DNA from: Colletes latitarsis
Lineage: Eukaryota > Arthropoda > Insecta > Hymenoptera > Colletidae
Reading direction: 5' to 3'
Length of the DNA stretch: 64,000 nt
Assembly (NCBI RefSeq): GCF_051014445.1
Contig: NC_135137.1
Location: forward strand, 25,917,501-25,981,500
Translations under genes and position numbers: made by a program
Shown: in pieces, positions 1-9,983 of the stretch
How the letters are laid out: the number at the start of each line of letters is the position of its first letter
How positions within the stretch are numbered: the stretch's first letter is position 1
Notes under the pieces: model-generated
Databases searched by the model: none
Seen by the model: only the letters and a program-made list of their open reading frames with translations
What the model was told of the DNA's origin: nothing

Positions 1-215
1 CGACTAGGGTTGTCTTACTCATAAGTCCCGTAGCAATCTTCAAGACAAAACGCTTTCCTCATCTTTCTGTTTATTTTTCCCTGTTATTTCGCTTATTCAT
101 TTCCTCCACACAGTAAGCCGATACAACGCAATCTCAAACTCTCTGCTCACTAATTTTTCCCGTATGAAATGATACTTTACGTCCCGTCGATTGTTTCTCA
201 TGCTCAACATACTCA
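1..215 (-). pseudogene. Copia RNase H C-terminal part
   Basis: Minus-strand translation at about 205-125 reads RRDVKYHFIREKL followed by EFEI. This matches the conserved Copia RNase H tail in which a histidine-containing 'K-H-I-D-I-R-Y-H-F-I-R-E' segment precedes the end of pol. Further downstream (toward base 1) a weaker segment, FVLKIATGLMS, resembles the last residues of Copia pol. Stops interrupt the frame. The identification rests on motif and on its position after the RT block, with no alignment. Confidence 0.6.
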
Positions 216-369
216 ACCCGAAAATTCAAAAAATTTTTAATCTTTGGGAATATATAGCACACATGTAGTATATATTATGCAATTTTTTTTGATGCGCAAA
301 TTCACGTTAAAGGTTGGAAATTAATTCTCGAATATTCGGCTAAATTCTTTTGATTGAATTGATTGATCA

Positions 370-1790
370 AACTTCGGAAACGCCTCAAAACAGCGCGACT
401 GTATATCCTTGTCTTTCAGCAGGTGTTGAAATTTTAGCATCTGGATTGCACGGAGTCCTCTCACTTTTGTACTCATACCGAACTTTTTCAAGATTTACAA
501 GATATATTAGGTTTTCTCTAGCCGAATCATTCCTTTGTTTTTATTCCTGGTTAGTCTTATTCCTATACACTGTATACATATATGGCCATTCCTAGGTCCT
601 TCATATGGAGTCACAATTTTAATTCTTCCTTTGTGGCCTCTACTTGGTGTACATGTCTGTAAAAGATCAAAATATCGTCTACATAAGTAGCCAGAAACAA
701 AAAATCGTCCGTATCTATAGTTTTGTAGTATATATGTGGCATCGCCTCCCAAGATCGCCGTCAGAGGAGTTGAGCGCTTGTGAGAGCGCGACCCCTCGGT
801 TGCTATACACATACAGGGTGTTCGGACACCCCTGGGAAAAATTTACATGAGCGATTCTAGAGGCCAACATAAGATGAAAATCAAAACTACCAATTAGTTG
901 ATGGAGGCTTCGTTACAAAGTTATTAACGTTTAAAGTTCCGCCTGTAAAATGGCAATCCGCGTACAGCTGTGTTCGCGCGGAAGGTTACGGCAGGCCAGT
1001 GCTAGTGGTTCTCACGCAGCATGAAAATTCTACTTATCGACGTTATCGACAGCCTTAGATTTTTGACCATGGAAATGCGAACACCTTACGTTGAATAAGA
1101 TTCAACCTGTCTTATGAAAATCCAGAAGGGCATATCAAAATTCGCCCGACGAGATTTTCACAGAGAAAGGGTGAATGCCACTTCCAATACACAATGTTGT
1201 GAACAAAAATCACCCATACGCGATGCTGCGTGAGAACCACTAACACTGGCCTGCCGTAACCTTCCGCGCGAACGCAGCTGTACGCGGATTGCTATTTTAC
1301 AGGCGGAACTTTAAACGTTAATAACTTTGTAACGAAGCCTGCATCAACTAATTGGTATTCTTAATTTTCGTCTTATTTTGGCCTCTAGAATCGCTCATGT
1401 AAATTTTTCTCAAGGGTGGCCGAACACCCTGTAGCAGGCGCGGATGAAACACGCTCCCTTCTTTCCTTTTCTGTCCTCCTACGAATTTCCTGAGATCCTA
1501 ACCGCAGCGAAGCAGTGCCATATACAAGGATCCAATTTGGATCAATTCAATCCAATTTCTGTAAGTATTGTTTGAGCCCATATATTGCCTTATTCAGTTT
1601 GCAGATTTTCTGATTCATTTCCATTCAATTGGTGGTTGTTCGATGTAGAGCTCTTCAACGATATCCCCTTGAAAAAATGCCGTTATGGCGTCTGTTTGAT
1701 CGATTTGCAAATCCAATTTTGCAAAGAGTACAATTAGATATTTGAGATTTGTGTATCGTACAATTGGTGAAAATACATACATTCTTTGCT
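370..1790 (-). pseudogene. Copia reverse transcriptase, split by a MITE
   Basis: The N-terminal RT block reads LQIDQTDAITAFFQGDIVEE then LYIEQPP near 1745-1630, matching the Copia motif 'vDVttAFLnGdLdeevYmeqP'. The catalytic block reads FLFLATYVDDILIF, with the YVDD codons at 684-673, followed by a KDLG-type segment. Near 470-400 the translation RTPCNPDAKIS resembles the C-terminal RT linker. The family 1 MITE at 814-1431 and a short hairpin-like sequence at about 748-800 lie between the two RT blocks. Both catalytic aspartates of YVDD survive, but stops and frameshifts make the enzyme non-functional. Confidence 0.8.
814..1431. mobile_element. Family 1 TA-flanked MITE, copy A (palindromic core)
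   Basis: It starts CAGGGTGTTCGG and ends with the inverted form CCGAACACCCTG, and is flanked by TA on both sides. The terminal inverted repeats run about 220 bp and include the GTTATTAACGTTTAAAGT segment typical of the family. The core is a long GC-richer palindrome (near 950-1010 and 1225-1310) also found in copy B but absent from the other copies. It is inserted in the Copia RT, so it is younger than that element. Confidence 0.88.
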
Positions 1791-2879
1791 GACGAATCGT
1801 GTTTTGTATTTCTGGACATTTCTACCTTTGCCAAGCTTCCTCTCGAACATTCATTTGCATGGAATAGTCCTTTTTCTTCGCAACTTGTCAACGAGACTCC
1901 AGGTCTTATTTTCTAATAGAGAGTTGTATTCCTCGTCCATGGCCCTTTTGCACTCTTTCCTTTCTGAACCATTTAGTACCTCCTGTATGTTTTCAGAATT
2001 GCTATTGTAATGGCCATTTGTCACTGTATAAATAAGTTTATTTGACTGGCTTTTTAACGAGGGATCTTGACCTTACCCTGTTTTCTTGGTGTCCTTCACC
2101 AATTTCAGTCTGCTCATCCTTGAGACTTTCCCCATTGGACAAGTTTTTGTTTACCATTTCTTAATCCACTTCTGATTCTGCGACATTATCTTGGTTTGTG
2201 GTCCCACTTTCATTGACTATGCCTTTGTGAAGTAAGGCATCACATTTCGTTAATCTATGCTACTCATCAGAAACCTTAGTTGCTATGAAGGAGGCCCATC
2301 ACGTTCCGCTGCCCCACGATACTTAGCGAACATCTTAGCCACGTGTTAAACTCGACCCTACCCAAAACCAAATGTATATAAAACCATATTCCGAGATAAA
2401 GATGACAGTTGTTGGCACCCAATATACACGTTTCGTTATTCTACGTAAATCCTGTAATTACGGTTAGGACTGGAATAATAGAATATTCACGAGTCAAGAC
2501 ATTAGACCCGAAACTACTTGTACGCCAATTATTATCGCAAAACCTTAGTTTGGTTCTTTGCATTTAATTAATTATCAATAATTACGGAAGGTAACCGAAA
2601 CCTTTCGCACGCTGACACTTCATTTTAATTGAGTAGCACAAAGTCCCGTCATACTTTCATTATCGATCTTCGGCTCTTCCTTCGGGTTGACTTCGACTGC
2701 TTCTTCTCTTCTTTCGTTTTCTCAGAATGGCAAGGTGATTTGAAACTCGTTGACGTTGCTTCCTAAAAAAATTACACCTCTATTTTTAAATACTTGTTTG
2801 GTAACTTTATTCAGCTGTCTGTAACCCTCTCTAAATTACATCTGTACTTTTAAATACCTGTTTGGCAACTTAACTCAGC

Positions 2880-3420
2880 AGTCTGTAGTCCTTGGTCTCT
2901 TCGCAGTATCCAATAAACACCACTTTGCGTGATTTTTTACGTTTATATATGACCAAAAGTCATAGTTCTTCCAGTGTACGGTTATCTAGTGCCATTGTTA
3001 ATGACCGGTTGGTTATGTAAGCCGCTGTATGTACCTCTCTACTCTACGTCAGTGTCAGAGTGCATGTACCTTGTCTTTACAGAAACGTTCTATTTATCTG
3101 TTCGGTCAACCCGTTCTGCTCCGGGCAGTATAGGTTAGAGACCTGGTGACGGATTCCTTCCGCCTTCAGGAAATTGTTAAATGCTTGATCAATGTACGTC
3201 TGTCTATTATCCGTACAGCAGTCTTTACGAGCTTCTTGAATTCCTTGAATTTATCCAGTACATCATTTTTATGCCTCAGAAAATACACAAACATCTTTTT
3301 GGAGTAGCCGTTTGTAAATAAGGACTGCATTTCCATAGGCTCACAAAAGTCAGAAGGAATGAGTTCCTTTTACTGTGACTTGAACCCGTTTTCTTTAGTT
3401 TTCCACAGAGTTCCATAGCT
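2880..3420 (-). pseudogene. Copia integrase core and C-terminal region
   Basis: In one minus-strand reading the segment gives PSDFCEPMEMQ, then FVYFLRHKNDVLDKFKEFKK, then TDNRQTYIDQAFNNFLKAEG, then NLYCPEQNGLTEQINRT. These correspond to the three D, D and E blocks of the Copia integrase catalytic core, including the usual '(P/Q)QNG-x-x-E' block carrying the glutamate. Further downstream, AYITNRSLTMALDNRTLEEL and VVFIGYCEETKDYRL match the Copia integrase C-terminal 'VFGY..tKgYRl' region. All three catalytic positions are recognisable despite frameshifts between blocks. Confidence 0.82.
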
Positions 3421-3940
3421 TTCCTATACAAGCTGCATTCCTCCTGTTTGCATCCAAAGTTTATACATTGTTGGAAAATTCAGATAGTTCATCCTCCTGT
3501 GCTATAAGAATGAGTTGTTCTGTTTCGTTGAAGATGGTTTCTGAACGCGGACATAACGTTTATATTTGGCAGTAAAATTTGAATCGGTCTACAATTTATT
3601 TAGTAGACATTGCCAGTGTTCAAATACTTTATATATGTCAGCGCATACAACAAGACTAGCAACGAATCTGACGAATGACTGGAGTTTTTGAAAGATTGAC
3701 AAACTTTACCATACGGCATTGTAAGCTAACGTGCGGGATGAATGTAGCTATTCCGTTCACTTGGAAACTAGGTCATACAGGACACACGTTTATATAAACT
3801 TTCATTGCTTTCATGTATCCGGTTTTCAGTTTTGTCAATATTCTTAACCGCTTATTCCTGTGTCATTACTTCAACCATCTCTTAGCATATTTTTTAATCT
3901 TATACCGTAACTTTTTATTGTAGTACAGTATTTCAACATA

Positions 3941-4354
3941 CAGGGTGTTCGGCCACCTCTGGGAAAAATTTCAATGGGAGATTCTAGAAGTCAAAATAAG
4001 ACGAAAATCATGAATATCAATTCGTTGATTGAGGCTTGGTAAAAAAGTTATTGACATTTAAAGTTCCGCCTGTCGAACGGCAATCTGCGAACAACTGCGT
4101 GCATGCGATAGTGGCTTTCACTCAGCATGAGAAGTTCTACTTACTGACGTATCGACAGCCTTACAGTCTTGTGAGTGAGAACCACTATCACGCGTATGCA
4201 ACTGTTCGCAGATTGCCGTTCTACAGGCAGAACTTAAACGTTAATAACTTTTTAACGAATCCTCAATCAACAAACTGATATTCTTTATTTTCATCTTATT
4301 TTGGCCCATAGAATTGCATATTAAAATTTTTCCAAAAGGTGGCCGAACACCCTG
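3941..4354. mobile_element. Family 1 MITE, copy B (palindromic core)
   Basis: A 414-bp element with the same termini as copy A, flanked by TA. The core contains the inverted pair around GGCAATCTGCGAACA and its complement near 4200-4225, so nearly the whole element folds back on itself. Its core is a diverged version of that in copy A. Confidence 0.86.
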
Positions 4355-4475
4355 TACATAATATTGGAGTTTTCCCTCGTATATCCGGACGAAAAATTGT
4401 TACTCTTCACGATTTTTGTTTAAAAAGGAAATATATCATGTGTTGAATTGAAATATCTTCTGCTCATTAATATAT

Positions 4476-4658
4476 AGGGTGTCCACGCTAAGGTGTGACA
4501 GTCGCGATATTTCAATAACTATTGATGATACGAAAAAATTGTTTATATGTAAATTGCAGGATAAAATGAGATCACTATTTTGGCGTAAACGAAAATTTTT
4601 TTGTGTTATTAACTTAAAAGATATGATGGTGAAATTTCGTATTTTAAATAGAACTATA
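4476..4658 (+). mobile_element. Family 2 MITE, left part (continues at 8332)
   Basis: It begins at the GGGTGTCCACGCTAAG terminus and runs to a TA at 4657-4658, where family 1 sequence starts. The remainder of the same family 2 copy is at 8332-8773: joining the two across one TA restores the order seen in the copy at 48472. The whole element would be about 625 bp. Confidence 0.78.
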
Positions 4659-5830
4659 CAGGGTGTTCGGCCACCCCTAGGAAAAATTTTAATGGAAGAT
4701 TCTGGAGGCTAAAATAAGACGAAAATCAAGAATACCAATTTATTGATAGCGGCTTCAATAAGAAGTTATTAACGTTTAAATTTCCGCTTGTACTGAATTT
4801 TTTTCTAGAAAGTGGGTAGGATGTCGGGACTAGGTCTATTCACCAAAAATTATTATAATTGACCCCCGGAACCAAAAATAATTTTTCAGAACGATTTGAA
4901 ATATTTTAATTTTGTCGAAAAATTTCACACATTCTCGAATTCTTTTCTCGAAAGTGGGTAGGATTACGGGGGTATGTCTATTCACCAAAAATGATTGTAA
5001 TTGATCCCTGCAACCGAAAATAATTTTTCCAGAACAATTTGAAACTTTTTTTCACCGAAAAATTTGGGCAGCTGTCGATTTTTCTTAAAAATTCGTTTCC
5101 GATTTTTAATAAATTTGTTTGACATGCTACGAAAAACTTGGTTTGCACTTTTTTGTAGATATCTATGAACTCTACTTCTTCCCAAAATTTCATTGAAATA
5201 TATTCACTATTGTAGGAATTATGGCTGTTTGAAAATTGAACCATTTTTATGGGCTTTTCCTAACTTTACGGGGTCAAGAAACAACTTTTTCAATATTGTT
5301 AGAATTTCTACATATTCCACACCAAAATACGCGTTGTTTGCCGTTTAAAACATTAAAATCGTTCAATCTGTTCAGAAGTTATGACATTTTAAAGATACGC
5401 ATAAAATTTCGGAGTAACATTTCTGGCCTCACATTAGATTTTTGGTCAGGAATTTTTTTCTTGCAAAATGCGCAGAATTTCGGGGGCATATCTATTCACC
5501 AAAAATGATAGTAATTGACCCCTGTAACTAAATATAATTTTTTTAGTATGATTTGAAATTTTTTAATTTCGTCTAAAAATTTCAGTACCTAGTCGAATTT
5601 TTTTCTTGAAAGTGGGTAGGATTTCAGGTGTATGTGTATTCACCAAAAATTATTGTAATTGAGTCCCGCAACTAAAAATAATTTTTTCAGAATGATTTGA
5701 AATTTAATTTAATTTTTTAATAACTTTTTAATGTAGCCTCAGTCAAGAAATTGATATTTTTGATTTTTATCTTATTTTGGCTTCTAGAATCTCCCATTAA
5801 AATTTTTCCCAGGAGTGGCCGAATACCCTG
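4659..5830 (+). mobile_element. Family 1 MITE, copy C (repeat core), nested in family 2
   Basis: Both termini are present, and the left end abuts TA inside family 2. The core holds several diverged units of about 140 bp, recognised by GAAAGTGGGTAGGAT followed by CACCAAAAAT and AATTGACCCC. Near 4978-5244 the minus strand is open for 88 codons, a reading conserved at the same place in copies G, I and J. The right end at 5830 is followed by unrelated sequence rather than family 2. Confidence 0.85.
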
Positions 5831-7964
5831 TATAATATATAAAACTTATGTGCATAATAGTTATACTACTTTGATTAAATTTAATTCATACCTATTTCCC
5901 CTACCTGTCCACTTAATTTTGTCCGCAACTGTATAGTAAAGCCATTACACAACGTGCACTCCTTAATTAGTTTTCCAGGAGTACCTTAGGTCCAGATATC
6001 TGCACCTTCAACATCGCAGCTGACTACCCCCGTATGCACTCACAGTGGATGGTACATATAGTTTAGGGAGGAGTAGCTCATGAGGGAGAAATGGCACTCC
6101 CATAATAGGATTTAGAAATTTAAGCAAGTACTGAACAGGACGAACTTAGAATTTGTAAGATTCTACGAGAATTTACACGAATTTGCACGAAAACATTGAA
6201 CTGTACGTTACTATAGATATTTACAAGATCTGAATTCAACTGTGCATAATTTGAACATTGGACAACTTTCTGTTAACTCTCTGTATATTTATATTATAGA
6301 CTTTGTTGAATAAATTGTTGTGTTTGCAAATAAGTAATTTTCTATTTGCTAAATAATCGGCTCCTACGAACTTCGTGGGAGTCAACAATCTCTAATACCT
6401 AAATTATTCAGAACCTTTCCTTCTATACAGTATACGAAATACAACAGGAACTAAACACCAAGTTTTCCAATTGAAACTACAGAAGGCTACCGAAGTTACT
6501 ACTGTAGACGTTGCTGCGCATCGTAGTCAATGTGGCTTATTTGATGTAGGTATAATTCGATACAAGCTCTGAAGTATTTGCTATCGTAAATAACGAGCTT
6601 CTCAATAAATACCAAGAATACACTACCATCTACACTGAGGGGTCTAAAAACCAACTGGGTACAGGATATCTAGTTTTGTCTAGCCTCTCCCGTTTTTGAA
6701 GTACCTTGGCTCAAGAGTTACATCTCCTTCAGGCGAATTGACACAACTCGACTTGTGAACATTTTCTATTTTCTGGCTCCACCATGCCAAGGAAGCAGGA
6801 CTTAGAATTAAAAGTCTTCTCCCTTCGTTTTCCAGCCATCAAAGGAACTGATTGACACAGACCCTCTCGTCTCTAAACCATATTTGGTGGTAAAGAATTT
6901 GCACTTGGATTACTCTCACTGGCAGAGTTCATATCAACTGCCTCAGGAACTGCAATTTTTAGGATATGCAGTATTTTCTCCACGACCTACATCAAGAATC
7001 AGATTACTTAAAATGGCATCAGCTTTATAGTAGGATTTATTAACCCTCGTCATACCAAGGCTGGGTTTCTTCCGACTAAAAATTGGAAGCTGACCTTCGT
7101 TGTTCGATATCTCATGCCACCTACCGTTGGTTTATTTATAACGACAACGAAATGTGTGTATTTTTCTAATTGCATGTCAATTATAAATTACCATCATAGC
7201 AATGGGCAGAAAAGTAGGTAAACATCAGTATACTCCAAACAGAGAAAATGTTTATGATATTATTTATGTATCGGTAATGACAGAAAATATGAAACCAAAT
7301 AGTATGTGTAATAACCGCGTATGTTAAGAATATTCAGTTATGATGAAAAAATTTCTTCTACAAATTGCAAAGGTGCATGAATATCATTTTTTTAAACTTT
7401 TATATTGTTGCAGCATATTATTAGTACTAATAATTTTTCTGAAGAATATAGAAAATTACGATGAAGTTATAGAATCTTTATTGCAAATATTTGTGCAAAC
7501 AACGAGTACGTTTAAATCCGAGTGTAGTCTATTTTGTGATTGCTTTAATTAGTGGTTGTATTTTGAGGGTTAACCACGCATAAAATTTTTACTTTTTTAC
7601 TCCAAAAGTGCTTATTAGCTATCAACAATAAAACTTCGAAAAGTAATATCATCTTTAAAGGCTAGAAAGTGATGCAATACTAATACACAAAGAAGAAAAG
7701 AGATCATACTGATATAAAGTCGATCAAACAACTAAAGACGCTATTATAAATCGATCATCAAACACACACGTGTGCCATTACTATCAATACTCACAAAATC
7801 GTGTCGAAAAGAAGTTAATGGCAAAGTAGGAGATATAATGGAACAATTCTCTTTCCCTCTTGTATCAGAGCTCTTTCAAATTATTAACGATTCTTGGAAA
7901 CTATTAAAGAGAGAGCAAGTAGTAAACTTCATACTGAGAATTGATCACATACACATAAGTTTTT
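5831..7964. other. 2.1-kb segment between two family 1 right halves
   Basis: This stretch separates copy C from partial copy D and is not part of either. Apart from a short RNase H-like fragment near 6600, it has no recognisable gene. A polyadenylation-type AATAAA lies near 6310, and a GGAGTCAACA near 6380 resembles an LTR 3' end, but no matching 5' end was found. Confidence 0.4.
6590..6690 (+). pseudogene. Non-LTR retrotransposon RNase H fragment
   Basis: Plus-strand translation at about 6605-6672 reads NKYQEYTTIYTEGSKNQLGT, resembling the first catalytic block (YTDGSK) of the RNase H domain in I-like non-LTR elements. The first catalytic aspartate would be glutamate here. Similarity fades quickly downstream, so this is a short relic. 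Confidence 0.42.
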
Positions 7965-8331
7965 CTTGAAAGTGGGTAGGATTTCAGGGGTACGTCTATT
8001 CACCAAAAATACTTGTAATTGACCCCTGTAAATATAATTTTTTTAGTATGATTTAAAATTTTTTAATTTCGTCTAAAAATTTCAGTACCTACTCGAATTT
8101 TTTTTCGAAAGTGGGTAGGATTTCAAGGGTATGTTTATTGACAAAAATGATTGTAATTGAGCCCCGCAAACAAAAATAATTTTTTCAGAATCATTTGAAA
8201 TATTTTAATTTAATTTTTTAATAACTTTTTAACGAAGCCTCAATCAAGGAATTGATATTCTTGATTTTCGTCTTATTTTGACCTCCAGAATCTCCCATTA
8301 AAATATTTCCTAGGGGTAGCAGAACACCCTG
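7965..8331 (+). mobile_element. Family 1 MITE, partial copy D (right half)
   Basis: It contains about two core units and the complete right terminus, ending in CACCCTG followed by TA and then family 2 sequence. It shares distinctive variants with the end of copy C (for example AATATAATTTTTTTAGTATG), so the two right halves look like duplicates of one another. The left terminus is absent. Confidence 0.8.
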
Positions 8332-8773
8332 TACATTTTTTTTGGATCATGCGTAGTGCTTTTCAAAACGAATTTATTAAGCTTTAATGTATTCACCCGA
8401 TTTTTATTAGTTTTCAAGATATGATGTTTAGAAATTTTACTGATTTTCAACGGAGACGTCTCGGCTTGAGTGGTAAGTCATAAAAGCGGTCCTATTTTTG
8501 CGGTGTTTGGCTCTGTCTGTTGAAACCGATAACAAAGGTCTAGCTCGGAACGACAGGCCCGAAAAGTAAGAAATGATCCAAAAAAGTATATAAGTTCCAT
8601 TTAAGAAACGAAACTTCATCATCATATCTTTTAAATTAATAACATAAAAAAAATTTCGTTTGTTCCAAAATAGACATCCCATTTTATTCTACAATTTACA
8701 TATAAACAGTTTTTTCGTGTCATCAATAGTTATTAGAATATCACGACTGTCACACTTTAGCGTGGACACCCTG
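8332..8773 (-). mobile_element. Family 2 MITE, right part (continues from 4658)
   Basis: It contains the rest of the left arm (GTGCTTTTCAAAACGAATTT onward) and the complete right arm ending GCGTGGACACCCTG, followed by TA. The arm at about 8590-8773 is the reverse complement of the start of the copy at 48472. The centre near 8570 lacks the loop with transposase-like sequence seen in that longer copy, so this is an internal-deletion derivative. Confidence 0.82.
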
Positions 8774-9346
8774 TACTAATGAATGTATATCGAAAATGTA
8801 ATACGACTAATATAGAAATGATAAATATAAAAAGATTAATATTCTATTTGAATGTATCATTCATCTTTACTAGAACACATTAAAAGCTGTAAAATGTATA
8901 CTTTGAAAGGATACAGAATTGGAATGTGGTTTCAGTTCGTTCAGTCAGATACAGAATAAGTTAAATATGTATCCGAAAATTGGGATTCCAAATCAGGTAT
9001 TTATAGAATAGATGGATCGATTCTAATTATAGAAACAACCCGAGTCCACTGTCGAAAGTAGAAAAGGACAGCGAATAAAAGAGGGCATCATTTACTTTAC
9101 AAGAATTCGTATTTGGATATTTATAGATGTTTAGACGAATGCAAAATCAATCAGGCGCAGAATAATCTCAGTTGGCCTTGTAACGTTAAATTATTCATTC
9201 AATACAAATCGAGCGGTAAAGTTATATTTGTGGAAACCTCCGATTATAGTACAAGGATTTCCAAATTACACGATTTTAATTCAGTCTAAATAATAATCTC
9301 ATGTGGTCAATGCCTCTGTTCAGATACAATAACATATATATATATA
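8774..9346. other. Unassigned AT-rich sequence
   Basis: No gene or repeat structure recognised. About 45 bp near 9213-9255 (CGAGCGGTAAAGTTATATTT) resembles a segment near 30318-30360, suggesting an unidentified interspersed repeat. Confidence 0.4.
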
Positions 9347-9348
9347 TA

Positions 9349-9981
9349 CAGGGTGTTCGACTAATCCTGGGAAAATTTTAATGGCAGATTCTAGACGCCA
9401 AAATAAGTCGAAAATCAAGAATACCAATTTGTTGATGGAGGCTTCGTTAAAAAGTTATTAATAATTAAATTCAAAAATTTCAAATCAATTACAATCATTT
9501 TTGATGAATTGAAATACCCCCGAAATCCTATTCACTTTCGAGAACAAAAATCGGGTAAGTGCTGAAATTTTTTGGCGAAAAAAAAATTTTTCAAATCTGT
9601 CTAAAAAAATTATTTTCGGTTGCGGGGGTCAATTACAATCATTTTTGGTCATTACAGATACCTTCGAAATCCTACGCATTTTCGAGAAAAAATTCCTTAC
9701 CGAAAATCTAATTAGGTGCCTTTCGACGGAAAAAAAAAATTTGAAATCGTTTTGGAAAAATTATTTTCGATTGCGGGGGTCAATTACAATCATTTTTAGT
9801 GAATAGATCTACCCCCGAAATCTTGCGCATTTTCGAGAAAAAAATTCAATACGGGCGGAACTTTAAACGTTAACAACTTTTTAACGAAGCCTCCATCAAC
9901 AAATTGGTATTCTTGATTTTCGTGTTATTTTGGTCTAGAATCTCTCATTAAAATTTTTCCCAGGGGTGGCCGAACACCCTG
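9349..9981 (-). mobile_element. Family 1 MITE, copy E (repeat core, reversed)
   Basis: A 633-bp element with both termini, inserted in a TA dinucleotide run (TATATATA on each side). The core units read in the opposite direction to copies C, G and K: GGGGGTCAATTACAATCATT precedes CCCCCGAAATC and CATTTTCGAG. Confidence 0.87.
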
Positions 9982-9983
9982 TA

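Larger units (their letters stand above)
1..3600 (-). mobile_element. Degenerate Copia (Ty1/copia) LTR retrotransposon, internal region
   Basis: Read on the minus strand, shifting frames give the pol order expected of Copia: integrase (about 3420-2880), a linker (about 2700-1900), reverse transcriptase (about 1790-1440, then 735-370) and RNase H (about 205-125). This order (integrase before RT) separates Copia from Gypsy and BEL. Many stops and frameshifts make it a dead copy. A family 1 MITE (814-1431) splits the RT upstream of the YVDD box. A stretch at about 2290-2620 has no Copia similarity that I can see and may be another insertion. No LTR is visible: the downstream LTR would lie left of the window, and the upstream limit near 3600 is only where similarity fades. 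Confidence 0.82.

Noticed and set aside
350..850. Open frames on both strands (81, 101 and 68 codons)
   Set aside because: The real signal is the Copia RT in other minus-strand frames (YVDD at 684-673). These frames are out of phase with it.
5930..6388. Possible LTR (TG start, AATAAA, ending GGAGTCAACA)
   Set aside because: No second copy, no target duplication and no adjacent primer-binding site were seen.
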